Origin: Riptortus pedestris
Taxonomy: Eukaryota; Arthropoda; Insecta; Hemiptera; Alydidae
Length of the DNA: 64,000 bases
Direction: 5' to 3'
Assembly (NCBI GenBank): GCA_019009955.1
Contig: CM032232.1
Location: 138,012,001 to 138,076,000 of the forward strand
Shown piece after piece: positions 10,372 to 19,994 of the stretch. Every line of letters starts with the position of its first letter. Positions within the stretch are counted from its first letter, which is position 1. A program made the translations under genes and the position numbers. The notes under the pieces were generated by a model. It made no database searches. It was given only the letters and a program-made list of their open reading frames with translations, and was not told the origin of the DNA.

Positions 10372-11474
10372 AACTCAACCTAAATACCATTTATTGAAAA
10401 TTTGTTTTTAAATGCGTAAGTCTTTTTAAAAGAATTACAGAAGAATGTTAACCTAAATTAACAATTATTTAATTTTTTTTTGGTATTATTGTTCATACTT
10501 GTTCATAGAACAGCATTTTTGAGAAAATTCCAAAATATTTTGGTTTATTTCCAAAAAATATATAAGCACTCAAAAAGCCATTGTTTTTCTTACATAGTCT
10601 TTTAGATTGCACATTAACGCACAATTTAAAAAAAAGTTTGCTTGATTAATTACTCTGCCTCATGTGCAAAAACATATTCGAAAAAATGGGATTTTTTTAA
10701 TAAAAATTTTGATAAGGACGCAGTTCGTGAAATTTTGGAGGGGGCTTACATTTTAATTTGATCATCAAATTATTTTTTCCTGTATCTCCATGCTTTTGTG
10801 AACACTTTAGTGAAAATTTTATCTTGATATGTTGAAAATAACTAAAGTTATGATTTTTTTTCTAATACAATGTGTGTCAAATAAGCAACCTTTGAAATGT
10901 CAGTTACACAAACTTTCTCAATATTTCAGCATTTTTTTCCACAAACAATACTGGAGATATCAAAGTAAAATTTAATATTCTTCATAAGGAAGGTAAAAAG
11001 TGTTGTTAAAAAATGTTTCATTAAAATCTGAGACCATGGGTGACATTTTTAAATTTTGCTGGATGATTTGAAATGGAATGACCCTGTTACATCATGAACC
11101 ATTTCACTCCAAAGTTAAATAACAAATATTCATTGAATTCTTCTTTGCGAGGAATATACAAATACGTTCTTTCGATCCTACCCCCAGTCCCCCGGTCATT
11201 TGTTCTTGGATTACTAACATTTGAGTGATTGATTTAAACATTCTTCTGATTTATTATAAATGACAGCAATAGCTTTACTAAATAGTTTTCAATGAAATTA
11301 GCATGTTATACTCAGTAATTGTTTTTCATTCCAGTCTAGAATATTTCTCTATTCAGCACTGATAGGTTGGCTTAACGGTATGTTAGCAGTATGTATATTT
11401 ATCTATTGTAAAGCTTCACGTGAGAAATTTGCTTAATTTAGCAACCCCTGAGCAACGGATTTTTTTTTTTTTTT

Positions 11475-12486
11475 AATGAGAGGTATTTTAGATAAATATA
11501 TATTTCTAAAAGCGAATAAATGTTGATAACAAACACATGTGTGCTTAAACAACCCTTATCGAGAGTACTTGTATTTGTAATCCTGTGGAGTATGCGAGAT
11601 AATACTTAGCAAGAACATCCCCTATCTGAATATTCCCGGAGCATTTCCGGCCCATTGTAAGAAAATTCATAGTGGGGAGAGCATTAATTTGCATATTTCT
11701 CCAAGCCCCATTCTGCATTATTGATAAGAAGCTTAGCCAGGAGTGATAAGAGCCTAGAGTAGGCCTCTGGAGCGATCTAGCTGGCTGTGCATAAACGGCG
11801 GGAGGTAACATATGAAAGGGATGGTTATCGCTCATACATAACCTCACCTCGGTATTCATGAATTCAACCGACTCTCCCCACCCAGAGCAGTATCGCCTCT
11901 CCAAATCCACTCTGTCGTCGCTATAGTAATTTCCTCCGTCTACCGGCTGGAGGGGAGAAAATTTTTTTTTATTATTCGCTGGAGTCTACATGGAAACACC
12001 TATAAAGATTGAAGGGACTGGAGAAAGCGGTTCCAGATTACTCCAGAGATTCTATTCATTTATTCAATAACCAAATGATGCAGATATTGAGAAGGCTTCG
12101 ATCCCTTCTGTCAATTCTTCCTCCCAACTTTCTTTTCATCTTTCTTTCCTCTCTCTCTGACAATTTAATCACTTCTCATATAATGCCTTTATATTCCCTT
12201 GACAAATATATTTTCATGCCATTGTGCAAACTTCCTTTTCGGAGAATAAATAAAAACGAAATTCCATTGAATGAAGTATGGCTCCTCCACTCAATAAAGA
12301 GCAAAGATGTCTTCAATGGGTTAGCGTTGTTAAGTAATTTAGCCAATTTCGCTCAAGGGTAGAATTCGTTATTGTTACACCGGTCGGTTGTTGCCATCAT
12401 AACTGGCTGATCGTCGAGTAAAAGTGGTAAAATCATCAATCCTGTCGATAGTTGTACTGGATAATCCCTTGCATTTCTTCTCTTTT
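11475..12486. other. Unique sequence, two unexplained open frames
   Basis: Frames of 121 codons (11545-11910, minus) and 117 codons (12009-12362, plus) are open but carry no recognised motif and no splice context I can support. The stretch is richer in G+C than the repeats and could be conserved non-coding or intronic sequence. Confidence 0.3.
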
Positions 12487-12600
12487 TCTTAAGGGAAATC
12501 AGCTATTGAGTTCATTCTCATAACGCCATTTTCAAACATTTTCTCAAATGTCCACCGACCCTTCCTATTTCTATACTTCCGAGTCGACTTTGCCAAGGTT
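12487..12600 (-). mobile_element. HINE-like 3'-end fragment
   Basis: CTTAAGGGAAATCAGCTATT and the following ATGTCCACCGACCCTTCCTA belong to the 3' block of a minus copy. It is cut at 12600 by the next transposon. Confidence 0.6.
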
Positions 12601-13150
12601 CAGGGTGATTACTGGGAAACGCATGTTTTTGACTTTCGTAGTATACAAGGAATGTCGTTCGGCGACGGCCGGAAGTTGTTCGGCGCTGTGGAGGGGGGAG
12701 TGTGCAGTTTCAGCTGTAGCCGAGATGTGGAACCTTCAGCATCGTTTGTCATGCGACGGTTTTACGCAAATGGTGAATCAGTCACTCAGACTCAGCGAGA
12801 CTTTCGTGTACATTTTAACATTGCACGGCATGGTGCTATCCCTGATCGTAACACGATATTGCGTTGGATACATTATGTTAACACAACTGGATCTTTGCTA
12901 TTCGCCAGGAAATCAACGCCATTCCTAGAGATATGTTAGCAAAATCTGTAGCAAGTTTTAAAGAACGCCCTCAACACTGCATCCAACTAGAAGGCGACCA
13001 CCATAGAGATGTAAGTTTTAAACGCTAAATTTTAAGTAATTGTATTCTGAAAATGTATATTGTGTACACTGTTTTTCCACTCATAAATACATTTTTTTGC
13101 TCTTTAGTACTCGTTATTTGAAAAACATGCGTTTCTAAGTAATCACCCTG
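12601..13150 (+). mobile_element. 550-bp deletion derivative of a DUF4817-type transposon
   Basis: The left end CAGGGTGATTACTGGGAAAC and the inverted right end CAGGGTGATTACTTAGAAAC both continue as GCATGTTTTT, giving inverted repeats of about 30 bp. Inside, the first and last parts of a transposase are joined and the middle is gone. A clean target duplication is not visible. Confidence 0.75.
12652..13028 (+). pseudogene. DUF4817-type transposase, N- and C-terminal pieces joined
   Basis: The first piece reads FVMRRFYANGESVTQTQRDF, then PDRNTILRWIHY and NTTGSLL. This is the helix-turn-helix DUF4817 pattern found at the N-terminus of IS630/Tc1/mariner-related insect transposases. A frame change follows, then EINAIPRDMLAKSVASFKER and CIQLEGDHHRD, the usual C-terminal tail. 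The catalytic DDE/D middle is deleted. The product would keep DNA-binding potential at most, and the frame change argues against a working protein. Confidence 0.65.
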
Positions 13151-13330
13151 TACACCATAGGCTGAAAATTAGAACATTTAATTAGGGGGGGGGGTTACTT
13201 CGATGTGAAATAAAACATTTTCCTCAATAACGTCGTTATGATCCGTTTTATCGAGAAAATGTAGAGAACATATTGTGTTTAGAATAACAATCTCGGGTCT
13301 AAAATGAAATATATGAGTTGAGTTTTACTA
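13151..13330. other. Short unrecognised stretch
   Basis: Contains a run of G at 13187-13195, as in HINE central blocks, but no clear family match. Confidence 0.3.
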
Positions 13331-13579
13331 AAGTTAATCAGGGGGCTCAGGTTAGCCATGTGAGCTGAAGCGTTGTACCTCACCTCTCACATGGTAAACA
13401 TAGAGAGGTGAGTTCGATTCTCGCCTGGGCATACGAAATTATTTAGTGACTGAATTCATTAAATAACATCCTAAGTCTCATCCTGGCTAGAAAAGAGTGG
13501 TAACCTCTACATATCCCGTCCTAATTAGCCTAAGTTGGAAAAAATGTACGTTAATAAATAATAATGATAAAGTTAATCA
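13331..13579 (+). mobile_element. Complete tRNA-derived SINE with 10-bp TSD
   Basis: The body is 13341-13569. The head GGGGGCTCAGGTTAGCC, an A-box-like region and GAGTTCGATTCTC as B box form a tRNA-related promoter for RNA polymerase III. The body contains CATCCTGGCTAGAAAAG and CCGTCCTAATTAGCC. The tail is TTAATAAATAATAATGAT. AAGTTAATCA flanks it on both sides (13331-13340 and 13570-13579), showing target-primed insertion. Other copies and fragments lie at 880, 22575, 22684, 50296, 57312, 58515-59275 and 60763. Confidence 0.85.
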
Positions 13580-13756
13580 TATTAATTTTCGAATTAATAT
13601 AACATGGACTATTTAGTATGTATGTATTTAAGTGCTCTCTTTTAGTTGTGCTTGTCCAATGAAGTTGCCATTTGTGTCAGTTTGTGGCAAGTATTTGGAC
13701 CTTGTTTTATGACATGTGTGTGAATGAAATACTGAGATTTCAGCGAACAAGCTGAT

Positions 13757-14215
<459 letters not shown>

Positions 14216-14660
14216 GGTAAATGCAGTAAGAAATTCAGGGAATATGCGGATTTTCTGTGACGACGGTATTTTTTAGTTAACGTCTAAAATTGGCTGAGCT
14301 TGAAGGTAGTTTGCTTATTCTGTTTGCAACTTCTAACCAACTTAAGGACTTGCTAAGTTCTTTACTCCGTCTCTTGGTATTTCACCAAGTACGAAACCTT
14401 GCTCACACCCTAACTTTCTTGATTAGCATCAATTATTTTAGTTAGAGTGTGATGAGTGTTTTTACTTTTTTTCATTTCAATTTTTTTTTGTTCTGTGCAA
14501 GAGGAAAAACTGTTTTGAATTCATTTGCATCGCTGTTAATGGAAAGAAATCTCCCTGAATATTTCAGTTTATTTCTTCTTTAATGGTTTTTACTCCAAGA
14601 AAAAAGTACGGTGTTTTTTTCTCTACATTTCACGTACCCGAATATTTATTTTTACCAAAT
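14216..14660. other. Unrecognised sequence
   Basis: AT-rich, with no repeat boundary and no supported coding frame. Confidence 0.35.
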
Positions 14661-14661
14661 G

Positions 14662-14768
14662 TCTCTTAACGAGATATCAGCTGTTCAGGTTGTTCTATTG
14701 CTGGAATTTTGGAAGGCGTTCTTTGACCTAAGACTTGGAGATGTTTAAAATGAGGTCCGTTCATACGT

Positions 14769-14813
<45 letters not shown>

Positions 14814-14815
14814 TA
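14662..14815 (-). mobile_element. Diverged HINE-like 3'-end with (CA)n
   Basis: GAGATATCAGCTGTTCAGGTTG and AAAATGAGGTCCGTTCATAC match the 3' block of a minus copy. A CA tract at 14770-14808 stands where TA is normal. Confidence 0.55.
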
Positions 14816-15150
14816 TATATAATATATATTCTAAACACAATTCATTCTTTCAATTTTTTTAGATAAAACCAATGCTAACTGAGATATTTATAGTAAATTT
14901 AATTTTCAATAAAATTGGTTCTATACTATTATTCGATCCGACGTACGGGATATACTCCCGTATAGTAACGGAGATATTTTGAATTTGCGAAAATCCACCT
15001 GTAAACACCCTCTCCCACTCGTCCTATTTCAGCCATTAACGAACTTAACCTTTTCTTTTACATAAATCGGCCAAATATCGAGTTTGGTAACGATCAAACA
15101 ACAATTACGACCGCTAGAGCGGTTATAGACAAATACATAGATAGGTAGGT

Positions 15151-15201
<51 letters not shown>

Positions 15202-15204
<3 letters not shown>

Positions 15205-15640
15205 TCCCCAAATCCGTGGCGTTAACGTCAATTATACAACAGAAGGTAGGATAATTGTTGTTTATAGTAACTTTTTTTATAGGGTATACATGTGTTTGTT
15301 AATGTTAAGAGTATTTACTCACTTTAACTATTTTAATTAATTGAATTATAATATATTCTTTTAATGTTTGACTTAGATTCTAGTAGGTTTAAGTTAGGAC
15401 GTTTTCGTAAGACGGATTTTAGTATGAAATTTTGTTAAATATTTCAAAATGTAATTGTTGGATGCATAACTTGGCCTAAGCTTGTTTCTTTGTTGTTTGT
15501 TGGTTAACACCTGATGATGGCACGTTAGTGCCGAAAGGCCTAGTGCGTGAATAAATAAATTGGTGGGAAGACTTCGTGTTATTGAGACCTGTTTCCCAGA
15601 TCTGCACTCCCACATCCAGCAACATACAAATTATGATATA
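15202..15640 (+). mobile_element. Penelope-like element end
   Basis: The foreign DNA in this HINE contains CACCTGATGATGGCACG, then GTGCCGAAAGG, then AATAAATAAATTGGTGGGAAG. A CTGATGATG...CCGAAA motif followed by AATAAATT is typical of the terminal repeats of Penelope-like retroelements. No reverse transcriptase is present, so it is a terminal fragment. The assignment rests on this motif alone. Confidence 0.45.
15508..15545 (+). ncRNA. Hammerhead-ribozyme-like motif
   Basis: CTGATGA at 15511 is followed by GGCAC-GTTA-GTGCC, a perfect 5-bp stem, then GAAA. AGGCCT follows as a loop-less stem III, then A as the possible cleavage position. GTG after it can pair with CAC just before the core. Penelope-like elements are known to carry minimal hammerheads. 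One extra T between CTGATGA and stem II departs from the consensus, so activity is uncertain. Confidence 0.4.
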
Positions 15641-15784
15641 TATATTACGTACAATTTGGAACGGACCTTATTTTCGTCATTTCCTAGGTAGGATCGATGG
15701 ACATTTGAAGAAAAATTTCGAAAATAGCCTCATGATTATGACCTCAATAGCTGATTTCCCCTGAGGGAAATTTGCTAAAATGTG

Positions 15785-16590
15785 CTTAATTTACCTTGTG
15801 CATGCTCATTCAAGCATCATTTTAATATATAAATTTTCACAAATTTAATCATTATTATTTTTGTGTAAATGAATGAATAAATTACATTATTGTCTCATAT
15901 TAAACATGCTTTCTTCAATTATAACAGAGATTGATAATTTTAATATCGTTTTTATTTATATTAATATCGTCAGAAAATAATATCCCAAATACATAAATAT
16001 GATGTTTATAAAGTTGTTCAATTTGTGAAACGTAAAACACGCATATAAAATTTATATAAATAGATAGTCATAAATTGAGGCCAATAATGTCCGACGTGAA
16101 CTGAACCATAAAGTGACAACATAACATATGCGCTCTAGTTTTTCATGCTGAAGCATCTTTCTAGCGTTGGAATTTATATTCATACTATGTGCTTCTTCTC
16201 TTCATATTAGATTTATTTTATATCCACCGCATCCTTGCATATTATGTTAAAATTGTTAAAAATAACTCTTGCTACAAGTTAAAATTAACTCAAACCAATA
16301 CAAATTAACCCCGTCAATGATCAAAGAAATCGAATAAAAATAAATTCGTTATTCAAAAGTGTCAGAAGAAATAAGGGGCTCAAATTATACTTAAATACTT
16401 TAAAAAAAAAAAGGATAAAATAAAATGACAAGCTGTAATTAAATAAATATTTAAAATCGGAGAAAATAATAATAATTTGCGAAAAAAGGCTCAAATACCG
16501 AGTAACTCTATGTTTTTTCATGTGCGTAGTTTTCGCAACACTATTTTATATTGCTATGTAAAAATCCTGTGAGGAGAAGTGGGGCTTAAC
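15785..16590. other. AT-rich sequence without genes
   Basis: No repeat family or coding signal recognised, apart from poly-A and A/T runs near 16400. Confidence 0.4.
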
Positions 16591-16594
16591 TGAA

Positions 16595-16865
16595 ATGAAA
16601 TTTTTGGAATTCCCTCTTACCCCCCCCCCCCCCAAATTACAGCTCCAATTTCAGTCTAACGAATATCAACTTTAGTGTTAAACAAAACTTTTAAACATCG
16701 AGTCTGGTATAGATCAAATAAACAAAATGTATTTGTATAATAAGTGTGACCTAATCTCATTTTCATAATCTCACGAGTAGACGTTTTCAGAAATTTTTCG
16801 AAAACCGAATCATGTGTTCAACCCCACTAGCTGATTTCTCCTAAAGAAAATTTGCGAAAAGACCT
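16595..16865 (+). mobile_element. Old, 5'-truncated HINE-like element
   Basis: A C run, TTTCAGTCTAACGAATATCA, CATCGAGTCTGGTATAGATC and the 3' end GCTGATTTCTCCTAAAG followed by TTTGCGAAAA are diverged versions of the family blocks. The TA tract is almost absent. Confidence 0.6.
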
Positions 16866-16916
16866 ATCAATAATATGATATTTCCATAAATTGGATTTCA
16901 TAATATCTACTGATTT

Positions 16917-16923
16917 TGTGTGT

Positions 16924-16963
<40 letters not shown>
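16917..16963. repeat. (GT)n microsatellite
   Basis: About 23 GT units with one TATG interruption. Confidence 0.95.
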
Positions 16964-16966
<3 letters not shown>

Positions 16967-17210
16967 TTTACTAAAAATGAAATATTTTCCACGGTCGCAA
17001 ATAAATTATGTTCTGAGCTGCATTTTTCAGAAGATCAAGATCTCTTACTTGCAAGGAGAGTTACCGAAACCGAAAATTCAAAAGATTCTAAGGCTTTGTG
17101 TGCAAATATAATCATTCATCCGTAGCACGAAACTATTTTTCTTTTGTACGGAATTTCGGTTTGATGAGATTTTCAAAAAAAAAAAAAAAAATTGGAGTTT
17201 ATATTTCCTA

Positions 17211-17995
17211 GTGGGTCTTCTGAGGTAATGTTCTTGACAACTTTGACAGACTACTCTTTCGTATCCAAGCAGGGTCTTCTGAAATAGTGGACTCTACAAC
17301 ATTTACTGGCTGCACTGTCGTAAACCTGCATGTACTTCTGAGATAATGTTCTTGACAATTTTGACAGACTACACTGTCGTATTCCTGCAGGGTCTTCTGA
17401 GGTAATGTACCTTTACAACTTTACTCAGTACACTGACGTATTCCTGCAGAGTCTTCTGAGGTAATGTTCTTAACAACATTGATAGACCCTACTGTCCTAT
17501 CCCAGCAGGGCCTTCTGAGGTAACATTCTTGACTACATTGACAGCTCACACTGTCGTATCCCTGTTCTTGACAACTTTAACAGACTGCACTGCCACATCC
17601 CTGCAGGGTCTTCTGAGGTAATGTTCTTGACATCGTTTACTGACTGCACTGTCGTAAGCCAGCATTGCCTTCTGTGGTCATGTTCTTCTCAACTTTGACA
17701 GACTACACTGCCGTATCCCTGGAGGGTCTTCTGACGTAATGTTCTTTACAACTCTTACTGATTTTACAAATCTTACATCTTGACAACGTTTACTGACTAC
17801 ACTATCTCTCTACAGCAGAATGTCTGACTGCAGAATCTCTGCAGGGCCTTCTTGGGTAATGTTCTTGACACACCACACTGTCGTATCCCTACAGGGTCTT
17901 CTGAGATACTGTTCTTGTCAACTTTGACACAGCACACTGTCGTATCCCTGCATAGTCTTCTGAGGTAATATTTTTTACAACTTTTACATACTGTC
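17211..17995. repeat. 60-bp minisatellite, about 13 copies
   Basis: The unit contains GGTCTTCTGAGGTAATG, then TTCTTGACAACTTTGACAG, then CACTGTCGTATCCCTGCA. Units are 75-95% alike by eye and some are shortened. Since 60 bp is 20 codons, two minus-strand frames stay open across single units, but stops and indels break them across the array, so I do not call a protein. Confidence 0.85.
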
Positions 17996-18430
17996 ATTTG
18001 CTTTTTGGGGTTTTTAAGATAATGTTCTCATTATAATAAGGCTATTGTAACTTCTGAGATATTAATCCTGACTATTTGACAGGCTCTGTCCTATGCTTGA
18101 TGAGTATTTTAAAATGATGTTTCGTATCCGAGTTCACTGTCATACGCCTGTTTGATGCCATTGAAGAAGTGTTCCACATCAGCATTATGCTAAAAAGCTT
18201 TTTACAACTGCCTAATAGCGAAATGGTAATTTGTTCGTGTCGACGGCAAAAACTACAACATCCGCACTGCCCCGAATCCATTCATCTCGAAATTTACATT
18301 TGACAAATGTCCACAGATTAACCTCCGACGAAGTGGTCACAGTCAAAAGTTTTTCCAAAACTTCTATCTGCCAGATCGAGATTTACCAGCTAACCCTCTA
18401 ACGGTCACAACATTTGTGCGATCGTTACAT
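17996..18430. other. Unrecognised sequence between minisatellite and LINE
   Basis: One stop-free minus-strand stretch near 18120-18200 reads ADVEHFFNGIKQAYDSELGY. It could be a decayed protein but is not identified. Confidence 0.3.
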
Positions 18431-18435
18431 AAACG

Positions 18436-19165
18436 ATGTGACGTAAAATCCACTTTGGGGGAAAATCCAACCTATAAGGAGTATGTAATTCTGATATGTG
18501 TTAAGGGAATTTGAAAATTTTGCGCACAATTCTTGCAGTATCAAGAAGTACCCCCTGCTGTGATTCTTCTTTAATTTCTGTTGGCAGATTTAAATTCTTG
18601 GTGCCGCTATTGTCGTTTTTAGCACGAGTCCATTTGAACTTACTATAATAGGCGTAACTATGGCAGATTTCAGTTTGTATACCTCTTTGAGCTCGATAGC
18701 CAATTCTTGATATTTTCTTAATTTTTCGGCATAGGATTTTCGAATATTCTCATCGTTGGGTGCTGCAGTGTCAATAACATCAGCAGTTTTATTAAACTTG
18801 TCAATAATGAGAATATCCGGTTTGTTATGATTCACAGTATGGTCAGTTATCATCGCTTCGTCCCAATACATCTTTATATTATCTTTTCCAACAATTTTTA
18901 GGGATTATAGCGATAATAAGAAACCTTCCTGTCTACTATGCCGAATTTATATATATTAAACTTTTGCCACGTTATTGTGCCTCTGTAAGTACTCGGATTC
19001 AGCAAGTATTTCACATCCAGCCGTGATATGTTAAATGGACTCATACGATTTGTTGCATAACCTACATTTGTCTGAGACACTGCGTCATATGACTTCCGTA
19101 TGATCTGGTGGCAATCACTTGATCTTGGATAGCTGTAATGAAACCTTCTGTTTCTTTATTATTAT
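18436..19165 (-). pseudogene. R4/Dong-like LINE: C-terminal endonuclease region and 3' UTR
   Basis: From right to left it reads ETEGFITAIQDQVIATRSY, then VSYYRYNP, KMYWDEAMITDHTVNHNKPD, VIDTAAPND and KYQELAIELKEVY. KPD followed by the Asp/Lys region (ILIIDKFNK...VIDTA) fits the restriction-enzyme-like endonuclease at the C-terminus of R2/R4-group LINEs. This domain would nick target DNA. Several frame changes and a stop near 18898 show it is dead. The 3' UTR (18436-18560) matches the two other LINE ends nearby. Confidence 0.65.
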
Positions 19166-19993
19166 ATTATTATTATTTTTATTTATTAACTTCCACATTA
19201 CTACTAACCACTAATGTACATATTATTATTATTTATTAACACCCATATTATTATTACTATTATTTATTAGCATCTAAATTATTATCGGCATTATTAATTA
19301 ACGTCTAAATTATTATTATTATTATATTTATTGACTTTTATATTATTTTTTTTTAACGTCCATTATTTTTATTATTATTGTTTATTAATGTTCATATGAT
19401 CATTTATTAACGTCCATATTATTATTTTATTTATTAGCGGTCAGATTATTATTATTATTTTTTAAGGTTTATATCATTATTTTTAATACATATTAACGTT
19501 CTTATTTTATTTAATGCGTCCATATTATTTGTTTTTATAATATTCACTATTATTGCTATTAATATTTATTAGCTTCTAAATTATTATTATTATTATTATT
19601 TATTATCTTCTAAATTATTATTATTTGTTAACGTCTAAATCATTATTATTATTACTAGTTATTGACGTTCATACTTTTTTTTTATTAACGTCCATATCAT
19701 TATTATGTTTGTTTATTAACGCTTATTTTATCATTTATATTGTCCATATTTATTTAATTTATTAACGTCCATATTATTATTGTGTATTAAAGTTTATATC
19801 ATTATTTTATCAGTATATATTAACGTTCTTATTTTATTTAAAACGTCCATATTATATTTATTTATTAACGTCAATATTATTATTATTATTTATTAGCTCC
19901 TAAATTATTATTTATTAACGTCTAAGTTATTATTATTACTATTTATTGACGTTCATATTTTTATTTCTTAACCTCTATATTATTATTATTATT
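19166..19993. repeat. ATT-rich array built on a SINE-tail-like unit
   Basis: About 30 degenerate units of ATTATTATTTATTAACGTCC with variants such as TTAGCATCTAAATT. The unit is the inverse of the SINE 3' end, GGACGTTAATAAATAATAAT. No coding content. It continues at 22382-22570. Confidence 0.75.
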
Positions 19994-19994
19994 A

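Larger units (their letters stand above)
8612..11084. mobile_element. DNA transposon with GGGTCATTCCA ends, 4-bp TSD
   Basis: The left end GGGTCATTCCATCTCACATC is preceded by TGTT. The right end, GGAATGACCC, is followed by TGTT, a 4-bp target duplication. Removing the element restores AAGCTGTTACATCATGAACC, which matches other HINE copies. The interior carries two decayed transposase-like pieces and a second left end at 8939. The terminal repeats extend to roughly 360 bp. Confidence 0.75.
8744..11280. repeat. Large palindrome, arms about 545 bp
   Basis: 8744-9289 is the inverse of about 10739-11280. The arms contain the transposon's long terminal repeats plus about 195 bp of HINE sequence. 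On the right this HINE sequence is the natural flank; on the left it lies inside the transposon, so it is an inverted copy of the right flank. The spacer is about 1.45 kb. Confidence 0.85.
8143..11471 (-). mobile_element. HINE-like element (long form) interrupted by a transposon
   Basis: The 3' hairpin end lies at 8147, and the central blocks continue to 8611. After the inserted transposon and its target duplication, the long-form module resumes at 11089 and reaches the 5' end at about 11471, seen as GAGAAATTTGCTTAATTTAGC. Both halves are diverged from the younger copies, so this host copy is relatively old. Confidence 0.75.
14850..15777 (+). mobile_element. HINE-like element, 5' truncated, carrying a Penelope-like piece
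   Basis: The conserved block begins at about 14875 and reaches the TA tract at 15152-15200. After 440 bp of foreign DNA, the 3' block resumes near 15640 and ends in the hairpin and TTTGCTAAA at 15777. Confidence 0.7.

Noticed and set aside
11545..11910. 121-codon minus-strand host gene
   Set aside because: Open by length only. No motif, splice sites, codon bias or homologue I can recognise.
13341..13569. Functional tRNA gene in the SINE heads
   Set aside because: A and B box remnants are present, but acceptor-stem pairing is poor, the sequence continues into a SINE body, and there is a target duplication.
17211..17995. CRISPR-like array
   Set aside because: The 60-bp units are contiguous and degenerate throughout, with no separate unique spacers, and the context is eukaryotic.
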